DNA from: Candidatus Uhrbacteria bacterium
GTDB taxonomy: Bacteria; Patescibacteriota; Patescibacteriia; 2-12-FULL-60-25
Assembly: GCA_021413945.1 (NCBI GenBank)
Contig: JAIOPK010000015.1
Span: 62,001 to 126,000 of the forward strand
Direction: 5' to 3'
Length of the DNA: 64,000 bases
The position numbers and the translations under genes were made by a program. Numbering within the stretch: position 1 is the stretch's first letter; every line of letters starts with the position of its first letter. Positions 30,965-39,286 of the stretch are shown piece by piece. The notes under the pieces were generated by a model that was not told the DNA's origin, did no database searches, and saw only the letters and a program-made list of their open reading frames with translations.

Positions 30965-31780
30965 ATGCCAGTTCAAACAAAAAGAAAAACGACGGTAAAG
31001 AAAGAAACCATCGCAACGTACGAGCGTTTGCGACTGCGACATTGGGTAATGTTTTGGGTGCTTGTTGCTGCAACGCATGCGCTTGTGATCGCTATTTTTA
31101 GCAATGTGGATGTAAAGACGTTGATGCCAGTTGGGAGTACCAGTTCGACGAGTGCAGCCGAGGAACAGCTGATTGATGAACTTAGGGGTCAGGTGAAAAG
31201 CTTGGGAGACAAGGTTGCGAGCGTTGAAGAGCCACAAGCAGAAGGGCGAATTATGGCGAATGCCAAAGATGTTCAGTGGCGCGACCTGTATCTTTCTAAT
31301 CAGGGTGAACTTCCGGCAGATTGTGGGGTCCTTCAGCTTAATACGACGACAGCGACACAGACGTACCTGTGGTACGATCAGAGCACTGGCATACAAGCAG
31401 AACTGCCCTACAGTTTCGCTTGGGGTAATGATCGCTACTTCCCAACCCCCTACGAACAAGTAAACTCATCAACCATTTCATTTGGTCCTTTTGTCATTGC
31501 TTACCAAGGTTGCGCCGTTGGCCGCGAGGCTGAGCTGACATTTGGGGAATCGGCTGATCCCAACCCGGTGCTTCGCGAGATTCGAAACAATGCCGATCTC
31601 GTAGGACCTGTTCGTCAAAGAATTATCAACGGCATTACGGTTCTCTCCTACAGAATCGAAGCTCTCGGGTACGGCGATATTTGGGATGTGTTTGGTCGCT
31701 CGTATCGATATACCATCAAAGGCAGTCTCTCGGATGCAGAAGCCATGAGTGTCATCCAAAGCTTACGCGTAACAAAATAG
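30965..31780 (+). CDS. Membrane-anchored extracytoplasmic protein, 271 aa, family member 2
   Basis: A 271-residue protein with a basic head (about 1-25), a membrane helix at about 28-46 (VMFWVLVAATHALVIAIF) and the phrase NVDVKTLMPV. A coiled segment (LIDELRGQVKSLGDKVASVEE) and a beta-rich extracytoplasmic domain follow (ELPYSFAWGNDRYFPTPYEQ, SSTISFGPFVIAYQGCAV). The next protein has the matching phrases RVPYNPLWGIGRFVLEPYEQ and STLIVFGPLRVIPFEGCC, so the two are clear paralogues. The shared cysteine near the middle is conserved. The domain is unrecognised and might bind a surface ligand. Confidence 0.75.
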   Translation: MPVQTKRKTTVKKETIATYERLRLRHWVMFWVLVAATHALVIAIFSNVDVKTLMPVGSTSSTSAAEEQLIDELRGQVKSLGDKVASVEEPQAEGRIMANAKDVQWRDLYLSNQGELPADCGVLQLNTTTATQTYLWYDQSTGIQAELPYSFAWGNDRYFPTPYEQVNSSTISFGPFVIAYQGCAVGREAELTFGESADPNPVLREIRNNADLVGPVRQRIINGITVLSYRIEALGYGDIWDVFGRSYRYTIKGSLSDAEAMSVIQSLRVTK

Positions 31781-31786
31781 TCGACT

Positions 31787-32557
31787 ATGGCTCTAAAAAA
31801 ATCATCCAAAGGCAAGGTCAGCATTCCAAAATATCGCTGGCTGATGTTTTGGCTGTTGGTACTCTGCTCGGTCGCGCTTGTGTGTGCGATTTTTGGAAGA
31901 GTCGACGTTCGTACGCTTAATATCCTGAATAGCGAAAAAACTACGGTAGTAACTCCACCCACAGAACAAAAGTCCGACACGAAAACGCGTCAGGTAATCC
32001 GCTCACCATACAATGAGCTCAACTCGGAATATCCAGATCTAGAAATCATGTCGGCGCCTATTTCTGTCGAAAGGCCTTTTGAGCGCCGCGTCTATGAAGA
32101 TAAGGTGAACAAGTTTAGCCTCAGGGTTCCCTACAATCCTCTCTGGGGAATCGGGAGATTTGTCCTTGAGCCATACGAACAAATTCAGGATTACGGCAGT
32201 ACGCTAATTGTCTTCGGTCCGCTTCGTGTTATTCCCTTTGAAGGCTGTTGCATCATCGCACGAGACTTTTCTTTTGAGACAAGGGCCCCAAGAAGCATGA
32301 GACAGATTCAGGATCAGGAAGGTGCGGAATATCGAGTAGAAATAGTGACGATGGGCAAACATCAGGTAGCCAAAATCATTTCAAAGTGTCCAGACTCGAC
32401 AGGCATGGAAGATTGTCCCGATGAACCCTACGCGTTCGTGGAAATTCGTTATGAAGTCTTGTTAGATAACGTGAATCTAGTCTTCAGGCACAGCCCCTTT
32501 ATCGACAATCCAGAGCCATCCATTAAAGAAACGATCGAGAGCATTACCACCAAATAG
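31787..32557 (+). CDS. Membrane-anchored extracytoplasmic protein, 256 aa, family member 3
   Basis: A 256-residue protein starting 6 bases after its paralogue's stop. It has a basic head, a membrane helix at about 19-36 (LMFWLLVLCSVALVCAIF), a spacer region and an extracytoplasmic domain with paralogue-matching phrases (PYNPLWGIGRFVLEPYEQ and VFGPLRVIPFEGCC). It lacks the coiled segment but adds a C-terminal cysteine pair (CPDSTGMEDC) that may form a disulfide. Function unknown. A long palindromic terminator follows. Confidence 0.75.
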   Translation: MALKKSSKGKVSIPKYRWLMFWLLVLCSVALVCAIFGRVDVRTLNILNSEKTTVVTPPTEQKSDTKTRQVIRSPYNELNSEYPDLEIMSAPISVERPFERRVYEDKVNKFSLRVPYNPLWGIGRFVLEPYEQIQDYGSTLIVFGPLRVIPFEGCCIIARDFSFETRAPRSMRQIQDQEGAEYRVEIVTMGKHQVAKIISKCPDSTGMEDCPDEPYAFVEIRYEVLLDNVNLVFRHSPFIDNPEPSIKETIESITTK

Positions 32558-32558
32558 C

Positions 32559-32584
32559 AAAAGAGCCCCGATCGGGGCTCTTTT
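32559..32584. terminator. Palindromic bidirectional terminator
   Basis: A perfect 26-base palindrome (stem AAAAGAGCCCC with GGGGCTCTTTT, loop GATC). It is shared by the plus-strand family gene and the convergent rplL gene. Confidence 0.9.
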
Positions 32585-32594
32585 GTTTTGTCGA

Positions 32595-32987
32595 TTATTT
32601 CAGGTTGCACTTGCCGCCTGCTTCCTCGATCTTCTTCTTCATCTCCTCGGCCTCGGCCTTGGCGACGTTTTCCTTGATTACCTTTGGGGCGCCGTCGACC
32701 ATGTCCTTGGCTTCCTTCAAGCCGAGACCAGTGATTTCACGGACAACCTTGATGACGGCAATCTTGTTTCCACCGGCTTCAGCGAGTTCAACGTTGAACG
32801 AAGACTTCTCTTCAGCGGCAGCGGCACCACCGGGACCAGCCATCATGACCGGAGCGGCAGCGGAAACACCGAATTTGTCCTCGAGGAGCTTCACGAGCTC
32901 GGCGAGTTCCATCACGGTGAGCTTTTCAATCGATTCGACGAGTCCCTGGAACTTGGCCGGGATCTCGACCTGTTTCATTTCTGACAT
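32595..32987 (-). CDS. rplL: Ribosomal protein bL12 (L7/L12)
   Basis: A 130-residue stalk protein. The N-terminal dimerisation helix ([27 protein letters not shown]) is followed by a flexible Ala/Gly hinge ([19 protein letters not shown]). The globular C-terminal domain has [44 protein letters not shown] in overview, with its conserved KxxVIKxVR and GLKEAKDLV-like core. It is encoded 23 bases after rplJ. A TAATCT box lies 6 bases before the ATG, identical to the rplJ promoter's -10, so rplL may also have an internal leaderless promoter. Confidence 0.96.
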   Translation of the reverse strand: MSEMKQVEIPAKFQGLVESIEKLTVMELAELVKLLEDKFGVSAAAPVMMAGPGGAAAAEEKSSFNVELAEAGGNKIAVIKVVREITGLGLKEAKDMVDGAPKVIKENVAKAEAEEMKKKIEEAGGKCNLK

Positions 32988-32993
32988 AATGTG

Positions 32994-32999
32994 AGATTA
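32994..32999 (-). promoter_or_regulatory. Possible internal -10 box for leaderless rplL transcript
   Basis: TAATCT on the minus strand ends 6 bases before ATG 32987, and no Shine-Dalgarno sequence is present. A matching -35 box is not visible, so this is tentative. Confidence 0.35.
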
Positions 33000-33010
33000 G
33001 TGGGAGAGAT

Positions 33011-33661
33011 TTAGGCGGCAGGGGCGTCGGTCGATGCAGGGGCTTCCGGAGCCGGTGCTTCGGCGGCTGCTTCGGCGGCAGGAGCGGCTTCCTCGGCCTT
33101 GGGGGCTTCGGCGGCGGCCTCTACGACGGGAGCGGCTGCTTCGACAACTGGCGCAGGAGCTGGTGCCGGAGTGCCTGCATTCTTCTGTTCGCCGTAGGCG
33201 TTCAGCAAGCGAGCAAAGCCGGACATCGGGCCATTGAGGACGTACAGAAGAGAGGTGAGGAGCTGGGTCTTGCTCGGCAGCTTGGAGAGCTGCTCGATCG
33301 TGGCCTTATCGACAACATTGCCTTCAAAGATGCCGCCGACGAGTTTGATAGACAAACCTTTTCCGGCTTCGCCGATGAGTTTGGACGGGGCCATCTCATC
33401 TTTGGTGGCGATTGCCATGCCGATCATGCCCGGATAGGACTTGAAATCGACTTGGAAGCCGGCGTCTTTGGCGGCGCGCGTCAGCAAGGTTTTCTTGGCG
33501 ACGAGGTAGCGCACGCCTTCCGTGTGCATCTTCTTACGCAAGGCCGTGATGCTCTGCACCGACATCCCCTGATAGTCGGCAAAGGCGGCTGACTGGGCGC
33601 CTTTGAGGGCGCCGACGAGTTCCGCCACTGCCTCGGACTTTTGGGAACGGGTTTTAGGCAT
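33011..33661 (-). CDS. rplJ: Ribosomal protein uL10 with long Ala/Pro tail
   Basis: A 216-residue uL10. The core is typical: QKSEAVAELVGALKGAQSAAFADYQGMSV at the N-terminus in overview, then YLVAKKTLLTRAAKDAG and FAIATKDE-like strand regions. E. coli uL10 is 165 residues, so about 45 residues of Ala/Pro/Glu repeats (about 172-216, PAPAPVVEAAAPVVEAAA) are extra. The low-complexity tail follows the helix that anchors the bL12 dimers. ATG 33661 is chosen because upstream codons include the leader hairpin. The transcript starts about 170 bases upstream. Confidence 0.95.
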   Translation of the reverse strand: MPKTRSQKSEAVAELVGALKGAQSAAFADYQGMSVQSITALRKKMHTEGVRYLVAKKTLLTRAAKDAGFQVDFKSYPGMIGMAIATKDEMAPSKLIGEAGKGLSIKLVGGIFEGNVVDKATIEQLSKLPSKTQLLTSLLYVLNGPMSGFARLLNAYGEQKNAGTPAPAPAPVVEAAAPVVEAAAEAPKAEEAAPAAEAAAEAPAPEAPASTDAPAA

Positions 33662-33836
33662 AGGACTTGAAGCGAATAAAAACGACCGCAGAATCGAATT
33701 CCTGCGGTCGTTTCTCAATCCACTGGATCCCAGCGTTTGCTGGGATAACAGGGATTAAGCACGTTCCTCGGCAAGGTCTCCTTAGCGGAGAATTGAACCT
33801 TTCGGTCCTTGCTTTCTCAGGATTCGGCTGTCGTTG
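33662..33836 (-). promoter_or_regulatory. rplJ leader (L10-type autoregulatory leader)
   Basis: A 170-base untranslated leader precedes rplJ. On the minus strand it contains a set of hairpins and ends in a strong stem-loop with a U-run (33678-33714). Rfam describes an L10 leader upstream of rplJL in many bacteria, where L10-L12 bind and repress. A match to that family is likely by position and was not computed. Confidence 0.55.
33678..33714 (-). terminator. Attenuator hairpin before rplJ
   Basis: On the minus strand, AACGACCGCAG and CTGCGGTCGTT form an 11-base-pair stem followed by TTTTAT, 16-20 bases before the rplJ start. It looks like a transcription attenuator. Confidence 0.7.
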
Positions 33837-33841
33837 GCCAA

Positions 33842-33870
33842 AGATTAGCTTAGGCAGTCGAAGGCGTCAA
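33842..33870 (-). promoter_or_regulatory. rplJ promoter
   Basis: On the minus strand, TTGACG (33865-33870), a 17-base spacer, and TAATCT (33842-33847). The start would be near 33835. Confidence 0.65.
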
Positions 33871-33873
33871 GGC

Positions 33874-34221
33874 TTAGTCTCCGTCCGTAACCAACATGTT
33901 CACGAGCCAGCCATAGAGCGCAAAAGCGAGAGCTCCCCAGAAGGCGGGGCCAAAGCCGGAGACGGAGAATCCCGGAACGAGCCAGGCGGCGAGGCCAAAG
34001 CATGCGGCGTTCACGATGAGGGAGAACAAACCGAGCGTGAGGATCGTGATTGGCAATGCGATAAGCTGAAGCAAGGGACGGATCAATGCGTTCACGACAC
34101 CGATGATGATGGCTGCAATAAGGGCGATCCAAAAGCTTGCGACAGCAATGCCCGGAACAAGATATGCTACGAGCATGACGCCGAGGGCGGACAAGATGAG
34201 ACGGAGGATGATTTGTAACAT
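33874..34221 (-). CDS. Holin-superfamily-IV/PF04020-like membrane protein
   Basis: A 115-residue protein with four predicted helices (about 5-25, 30-46, 55-78 and 82-110). The pattern LVAYLVPGIAVASFWIALIAAIIIGVVNALIRPLL fits the phage-holin family 4 (PF04020) domain, widespread in bacteria outside phages. The conserved NALIRPLL turn is present. No lytic enzyme gene is adjacent, so it is not part of a phage lysis cassette. It follows xseB by 9 bases on the same strand. Function is unknown beyond a membrane role. Confidence 0.8.
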   Translation of the reverse strand: MLQIILRLILSALGVMLVAYLVPGIAVASFWIALIAAIIIGVVNALIRPLLQLIALPITILTLGLFSLIVNAACFGLAAWLVPGFSVSGFGPAFWGALAFALYGWLVNMLVTDGD

Positions 34222-34230
34222 ATGGATTGG

Positions 34231-34428
34231 TTAAGAATTTTTAATTTCTTTAATACGGTTTTCCGCTTCATCGAGTTTTGCCTTCAACCCTTTGGCGAGT
34301 TCGGAAGCGCGTTCATATCGCTTCATCCCCTCGTCGAGATCCGGCTCCCCTTCTTCAAACCATGAGGCGATGTCCTCGAGCTCCTTGAAGGATTTAGCAA
34401 AGTCGATATCGAGTTTCTTTTTAGCCAT
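34231..34428 (-). CDS. xseB: Exodeoxyribonuclease VII small subunit
   Basis: A 65-residue helical protein with the family signature FAKSFKELEDIASWFEEGEPDLDEGMKRYERA in overview; key residues are F6, L10, E11 and the L-x-E-x-L turn around residue 35. It forms a complex with XseA and degrades single-stranded DNA in repair. ATG 34428 is one base after the stop of xseA (TGA-T-ATG), so the two are coupled. Confidence 0.9.
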   Translation of the reverse strand: MAKKKLDIDFAKSFKELEDIASWFEEGEPDLDEGMKRYERASELAKGLKAKLDEAENRIKEIKNS

Positions 34429-34429
34429 A

Positions 34430-35545
34430 TCAGATAAGTCTTCCTTGATTCCCTTCAATCATGGCACCAGCTTCTCCATCGCGCAAATTGATGGCGACTT
34501 GCATGCCGGGCTTGAGTTTGGCGATGGTCGACAAGATATTTCCTTGCGAGTCGCGCACGATGGCAAAACCGCGCTTCAGGATTGCGTCAGGATTGAATGA
34601 TGAGACAAGACGCAAGAGCGATGCGACGCGTTGACGGAACGTCTCCAGCCATCGCTCGGCTCCGTCCGTCGCGCGTTCGATGATTTCTCGTCCAGCCTCG
34701 ATCTTTTGCAACAGCGACTCGCCGATCCCCTGCTCGAGCGTCGCGATCTCGTAGAGCACGTCTCGACGGTCGGGTACCAAACGACGGGCGGCGTCCGTCG
34801 GCGTCGAGCCGCGAACGTCGGCGGCTTCTTCGACCAGAGTTATATCGCGCTCGTGACCGATGGCGGCGAGGACGGGGAACTTGGACGCGTAGACCGCACG
34901 AACGACGCGTTCATCATTGAACGCCATAAGCTCTTCGAGGGACCCACCACCGCGCGTGATGACAATCGCGTCGTATGGTCCGTTCTTTTGTGCGCGTTCG
35001 ATGCAGCCGACAACGGAGTCAGGCGCTTTCTCACCTTGGACGACCGCATGATAGAGATCGATCTCGATTCCACGCCAGCGCTCTTCTACGATTCGAATGA
35101 AGTCGCCGTACGCGGCGCTTTCGCGCGAGGCGACGAGGGCGATGCGTTGAGGGAAGCGAACGAGAGTGCGTTTTCGGGACGGATCGAACAAGCCTTCGGC
35201 TTCAAGTTTGGCGCGGAGCATCGCGAGAGCCTTTTGGAGCGCGCCTTCGCCGACGAGTTCCACGCGGTCTGCGCTGAAGGAGAACTTTCCATACTTAGGG
35301 TAGATGCGCGGAAAGCCGTAGAGGCGGACGCGCATGCCGTCGGCGAGCGGGAGATTGAGTTTTCCGAGAACCATGAAGACGGAAACGAGAGCGTCGGCGT
35401 CTTTCACATTAAAATTCACCCATTGTCCTTGTGAGACACGGAACTCACTCACTTCTCCCTCAAGCGCGACGAGGGTTGGGTCCCAAATTGCTTTGAAGGT
35501 GTCGTTTACGTAGGTGACGAATTGGGTGACGGTGAGGACTTGCAT
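34430..35545 (-). CDS. xseA: Exodeoxyribonuclease VII large subunit
   Basis: A 371-residue nuclease, somewhat shorter than the E. coli protein (456 residues). The N-terminal OB fold (about 1-100) has LVALEGEVSEFRVSQGQWVNFNVKD in part. The catalytic domain includes ALVASRESAAYGDFIRIVEERW, ITRGGGSLEELMAFNDERVVRAV and the metal-binding IGHERDITLVEEAADVRGSTPTDAA region. The C-terminal helix-rich part is trimmed. It degrades single-stranded DNA to short oligonucleotides and works with XseB. It begins 3 bases after the stop of the kinase-like gene. Confidence 0.93.
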   Translation of the reverse strand: MQVLTVTQFVTYVNDTFKAIWDPTLVALEGEVSEFRVSQGQWVNFNVKDADALVSVFMVLGKLNLPLADGMRVRLYGFPRIYPKYGKFSFSADRVELVGEGALQKALAMLRAKLEAEGLFDPSRKRTLVRFPQRIALVASRESAAYGDFIRIVEERWRGIEIDLYHAVVQGEKAPDSVVGCIERAQKNGPYDAIVITRGGGSLEELMAFNDERVVRAVYASKFPVLAAIGHERDITLVEEAADVRGSTPTDAARRLVPDRRDVLYEIATLEQGIGESLLQKIEAGREIIERATDGAERWLETFRQRVASLLRLVSSFNPDAILKRGFAIVRDSQGNILSTIAKLKPGMQVAINLRDGEAGAMIEGNQGRLI

Positions 35546-35548
35546 ATC

Positions 35549-36688
35549 CTATCGACCTCCGTAAATAAATTTTGACGCAGACGTTTTCTTTTTTTGTAAT
35601 TCCTCCGGAAGAAAATCAATGTACTCCCCCGTCCCTAACCATTTCCCAAGTCCGTTAACGATACGAACATAGTTTATCGATTGAATAATGACATTTTCTT
35701 CTTTCGAAACAAGTTTTACTCCCATTTCATGTTTCACAAACGCTTCCGCGCCTTTTTGCAGAACCTTGGTCGCGAACGGATACAGCCCGTCAACGATAGT
35801 GTAGGTCCAGTCGCCGTCCTGATCGCGATGAAAGATAATATTGTCGAGTCCGGCAAAATCCATAATGTCCTGATTCTTCTCTGAAAATTCTACGGCTTTT
35901 CTCTGGAAATCAGCCAGTGCTTTCCATAAACCCGGGTCGCGTTCCGCTTTTCTCATTAACGCCTCCAAACGCGTATCTTCCATCAGGAACTCGAATTCAA
36001 CGGGTGTGACGCCCGATGTCTCGGCCGAATCCCTGCTCATGTAAGCATCCGTGACACGATCGTAGACGTTCCGAACATAGGGATCCTTCTTCATTCTTCC
36101 CGTTTTGCCCAATATCAGTTCAAGATTGGCTCCGCCCATCGAGAGTCGGCGATTATCTTTCATAGCTTCGGCACGTTCCTGTATCGAGACGATCGTCCAA
36201 CCCGCTTCAGCCTTTTCCGGAATATTGACGTGATGCAGTTGCGGCGATTGGTTCAACTCTTCCCGAACCGCTGGCCCGACCGGTACTTGCATCACGTAAA
36301 ATCGTTGATTGAGAACGTGATCGCCAAAAACTTCTTTCAGACTTTGATATCGCTTCCGTTCTTCCAACAATTTCCCCTCTCGTAATTCCTCGACAGCGAT
36401 CGAATCGTCTCCCGGCTCAAGGCCGCTCGCTTCATTCCAAGCCATTGTCTCGGCAAGCGCCTGTTTTTGAGCCTTGATCACAAATGCGTCGCGTCCTTCC
36501 GCTTCATAAACCAAATTCTCTCCACCCTTTCCCAGAAATTTGGGCTTGTAGCGCTTAGTCAACTCGTGCTCCTCCGGCAATGCATCAAGTCGATGCGGGA
36601 TCGTGGAAACCGTTGCCTTTTTATTCCGTTTTTTGCTCGGAATAACCTTCACTTTGTCGAAGGGATTAAGGGGTAGGGTCTGTTCCAT
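35549..36688 (-). CDS. Divergent protein-kinase-like protein, unknown
   Basis: A 379-residue soluble protein. Near residue 50 it has FLGKGGENLVYEAEG and then FVIKAQK, which look like a kinase glycine loop and the VIK lysine. Around residues 275-300 it has FAGLDNIIF and TYTIVDGLYP, which could be the catalytic-loop asparagine and the DFG-like aspartate. The HRD-type aspartate is not obvious, so activity is uncertain. The start overlaps the CapA gene's stop by 23 bases. No substrate or partner is evident. The protein resembles in style the second kinase-like protein at 59787, but they are not close paralogues by eye. Confidence 0.55.
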   Translation of the reverse strand: MEQTLPLNPFDKVKVIPSKKRNKKATVSTIPHRLDALPEEHELTKRYKPKFLGKGGENLVYEAEGRDAFVIKAQKQALAETMAWNEASGLEPGDDSIAVEELREGKLLEERKRYQSLKEVFGDHVLNQRFYVMQVPVGPAVREELNQSPQLHHVNIPEKAEAGWTIVSIQERAEAMKDNRRLSMGGANLELILGKTGRMKKDPYVRNVYDRVTDAYMSRDSAETSGVTPVEFEFLMEDTRLEALMRKAERDPGLWKALADFQRKAVEFSEKNQDIMDFAGLDNIIFHRDQDGDWTYTIVDGLYPFATKVLQKGAEAFVKHEMGVKLVSKEENVIIQSINYVRIVNGLGKWLGTGEYIDFLPEELQKKKTSASKFIYGGR

Positions 36689-37784
36689 ATTGCGGCCATG
36701 CTACCACGCCGTCCCTGATTTGTTTCGCGAGTGTTGCATCCGATATTTTGGACAAAGCCTCGAGCCGTTTGGCCCGCTCCTCCCCTTCTACGATGCGCGG
36801 TTGGCTTGCATCGATCTGTAATGGGATCGGCTTTACGACGATGCGGTCACCGATTTCGATCTCAACGGCCAAACCTTGTCGCGTCTGCGCGGACCAGTCT
36901 TGATCGAATACGAAGTTGCCGAGTGACCAGACGATGGGTTTGCCTTTGTACGTCGAGAATCCTTGCGCCCAATGCGGATGACCGCCGATCACGATATCGA
37001 CACCGTTGTCGATGAACCAATGTGCGAGTTCGACGCTCGAGGCATCAGGCTTGTCACGATATTCCGTTCCCCAGTGCATGTAGACGATGACTGTGTCGGC
37101 CTGCTGCTTGGCGAGCGTGATCGACTGTGATGCGGCGTCGCGATCGATCGGATTGTCAGTCGTGTTGAAGCCGAGGAACGCGAGGCGACGTCCTTGGACG
37201 GTCGTCGTGGCGAGGGAAATCGCGTCGTCTTGTACTTGGTGGCCAAAGACGAGGAAGCCGGCCTCGCGGAGACGACGAACAGAATCGGCGTAGCCGGGAT
37301 TTCCTTGGTCGAGGGCGTGGTTGTTGGCTTGCGAGAAGGCGTCGATGCCCTGTGTTTTCAGGATTGGTGCAACGGCGGGATCAAATTGAAAGTCGATGGA
37401 TTTTTCCGGTGCGCGGCGCTTGTCTGTGAGCGCGCCTTCAAGGTTGGCGACGGCGTAGTCGAATGAATTGAACCAGCCGGCGGGAAGTTTGCGGAATGGG
37501 TAGGCCAAATCTTTCGCGATGCGCATGCGCTCTTTGACATTGCGGTCGAGCATGATGTCGCCGACAAAGACGAGGCGGATCGAGCTCTGCTCCGGCGTGT
37601 CGATACCCGCGAAATAGATCGGTGCGGTCGTTGTTGCGAGCGTAGGAACTCCGACGAGATCAATGAGATCGACGTTGGGGCAAATCGGTGTGAATCGCCA
37701 AATCACTAAACCAAACACGCCCCCGAGCACGAGGCCGAGGGCGATGCAAAGGGTGTATCGCAAGATTTTTACGCGACCATCCAT
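36666..37784 (-). CDS. CapA-family metallophosphatase-like protein
   Basis: A 372-residue protein with one N-terminal membrane helix (about 8-30). The CapA/PGA-synthesis domain follows, with the calcineurin-like motifs FVGDIMLDRNV (about 73-83), VANLEGAL, ANNHALDQG, MHWGTEY and GGHPHWAQG. These are the metal-binding motifs. CapA proteins act at the cell surface in poly-gamma-glutamate or capsule anchoring, but the substrate here is not known. The gene overlaps its neighbours at both ends (16 bases and 23 bases), implying tight coupling. Confidence 0.88.
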   Translation of the reverse strand: MDGRVKILRYTLCIALGLVLGGVFGLVIWRFTPICPNVDLIDLVGVPTLATTTAPIYFAGIDTPEQSSIRLVFVGDIMLDRNVKERMRIAKDLAYPFRKLPAGWFNSFDYAVANLEGALTDKRRAPEKSIDFQFDPAVAPILKTQGIDAFSQANNHALDQGNPGYADSVRRLREAGFLVFGHQVQDDAISLATTTVQGRRLAFLGFNTTDNPIDRDAASQSITLAKQQADTVIVYMHWGTEYRDKPDASSVELAHWFIDNGVDIVIGGHPHWAQGFSTYKGKPIVWSLGNFVFDQDWSAQTRQGLAVEIEIGDRIVVKPIPLQIDASQPRIVEGEERAKRLEALSKISDATLAKQIRDGVVAWPQYGTDPTP

Positions 37785-38209
37785 AGACCAACCAAGGCAA
37801 AATAGACCAAGCCCCAGAAAATGTTGGTCAAGACGACGTCGATCATGAACCAGTCATCGTGTTTGCGGCCAAAAAGTCCGTGACCCTCGATCGGCATGAC
37901 GACGAGACCGGTGAACAAGGCGACGGCGATGGAATAGAACAGGATCGGCAACAGACTGAAGTCTTTTACCCAGCCCTGACCGACGAGAAGCGCGTACCCG
38001 ATACCAAAAATGAGGGACAGACACAGGTGAACGAGGATGCCGAGGAGATGCGCTTCGCGACGGCTGATGTCGCGGCCGAGCACCTGGGGCTGGTCGATGT
38101 CGCGGATGAAGTTTCCGGCGCCGAGGTGAGGGGCCACGTGCGAAAGAAAGATCATGATCGCGCCTGCAGACATTCCGGCGACGGCACCGACGAGGAGAAG
38201 TGAATCCAT
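37769..38209 (-). CDS. Unknown four-helix membrane protein, 146 aa
   Basis: A 146-residue protein with four predicted membrane helices (about 4-27, 56-78, 85-105 and 121-142). Between the first two is a charged loop (RDIDQPQVLGRDISRREAH). I do not recognise the family. Its last 16 bases overlap the start of capA, and it starts 2 bases after the stop of the Gmad2/GerMN gene, so the three form one transcription unit. Confidence 0.7.
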   Translation of the reverse strand: MDSLLLVGAVAGMSAGAIMIFLSHVAPHLGAGNFIRDIDQPQVLGRDISRREAHLLGILVHLCLSLIFGIGYALLVGQGWVKDFSLLPILFYSIAVALFTGLVVMPIEGHGLFGRKHDDWFMIDVVLTNIFWGLVYFALVGLWMVA

Positions 38210-38211
38210 AG

Positions 38212-39282
38212 TTATGGTTGTAATGATTCTTCCGGTGTTTTGCCTTGCTGGGAGATAACGACGTTACGAACGGAAGGGAACTGTTTCAGCGTCGACTCGA
38301 TTTGCGCGCGGATCGCTTGGACATTGCAGGATCCGCCGCCGTAGTTACCAAGTTCGGGGCTAAGGACGACCGTGGCGGTGCCGCCGGAGACTTTGAGGGA
38401 GATGAGGCGCGTATCCGGAGGGATCGCCGTTCGTTTGGACGACATCGTCGGGCCGACGGCGAGCAAGGCACGCAAGGCCGTTTCGACCGGAAGACCGGAA
38501 CGCGTGACGTCCATCTCGATCGGGGTAACTTCCGAGCAATCCGTATCCGACACGGTAGACATGTAGAATTTGGTTTTCATCGAGGTCGTTGGCAGTCGCA
38601 CCGGGATCTTTACGACATGCGTCGGCGAACCGTCTTTAGCCGAGTATTCCAAAACTTCGAGTGTACCTGTCGATGTCTTAGGAAGTTGGAGGATGAAGGC
38701 ACGGATCTCGAACGCTCCGGCTTTGCCGATATCCGGCGCATCGGCTGTGACAAAGCCTTTTTCTATGACGCCACCGTTCGCATCAAGCAAACGCCAGTTG
38801 ATCGTGTTTTCAAACGCAAGACCTGTGCCTTTCACGATAAACGGGCTGGCGAGGAGTGAACCATCGACAGAGTCTTCAACGCAGATGAAGTTGCGACTGT
38901 CGCAGATTGTGTCGGCGGGTTGGGCGCGGACGGGAGTTGTCGGCTCGGGTTGAGGTTGAGGCTCGGGAATCGGGTTTGCCAAACATTGCGGGACGCAGAC
39001 TTGGGCGCACGGTTCATCGGCTTTGCAACCGGGAGCCAAACCGCAGTCGATCCAAGTACCGCCGTCTTCTTTACAGGAGGCTTTAGCCGGACTTGTCGAC
39101 GGGACCGGTTGAACGACCGGAGGGCGCGGAGTCGGCGGTTCATTTTTCTTTGGCAATTGAAGCCAGAGCCAGACAAGGCCGAGCGCGGCAAAGGCGACGA
39201 TGATGAGGAAGCCGGATAAGCGATAGCCGGCCCCGTCGGAGGCTGATGGTTTTGTGTTGGGTTTTGATTTTGGCGACGGCAT
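38212..39282 (-). CDS. Membrane-anchored Gmad2-GerMN domain protein
   Basis: A 356-residue protein. After a short basic head it has one helix (about 23-43), then a Pro-rich stretch with six cysteines (about 68-103, CKEDGGTWIDCGLAPGCK, CAQVCVPQC). A Gmad2 immunoglobulin-like domain (about 130-235, SPFIVKGTGLAFENTINWRLLD) follows. A GerMN domain ends it (about 240-345, VETALRALLAVGPT, SVRNVVISQQGK). The two domains also occur in spore-germination proteins of Firmicutes, but here they are common in CPR surface proteins. Another Gmad2 protein is at 63236. Confidence 0.85.
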   Translation of the reverse strand: MPSPKSKPNTKPSASDGAGYRLSGFLIIVAFAALGLVWLWLQLPKKNEPPTPRPPVVQPVPSTSPAKASCKEDGGTWIDCGLAPGCKADEPCAQVCVPQCLANPIPEPQPQPEPTTPVRAQPADTICDSRNFICVEDSVDGSLLASPFIVKGTGLAFENTINWRLLDANGGVIEKGFVTADAPDIGKAGAFEIRAFILQLPKTSTGTLEVLEYSAKDGSPTHVVKIPVRLPTTSMKTKFYMSTVSDTDCSEVTPIEMDVTRSGLPVETALRALLAVGPTMSSKRTAIPPDTRLISLKVSGGTATVVLSPELGNYGGGSCNVQAIRAQIESTLKQFPSVRNVVISQQGKTPEESLQP

Positions 39283-39286
39283 ATGT

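Noticed and set aside
33874-34221. Lysis holin of a phage
   Set aside because: The family occurs widely in bacterial chromosomes, and there is no endolysin or phage gene near it.
34631-35434. A 267-residue frame on the plus strand opposite xseA
   Set aside because: The xseA frame has clear family motifs, so this one is a shadow.
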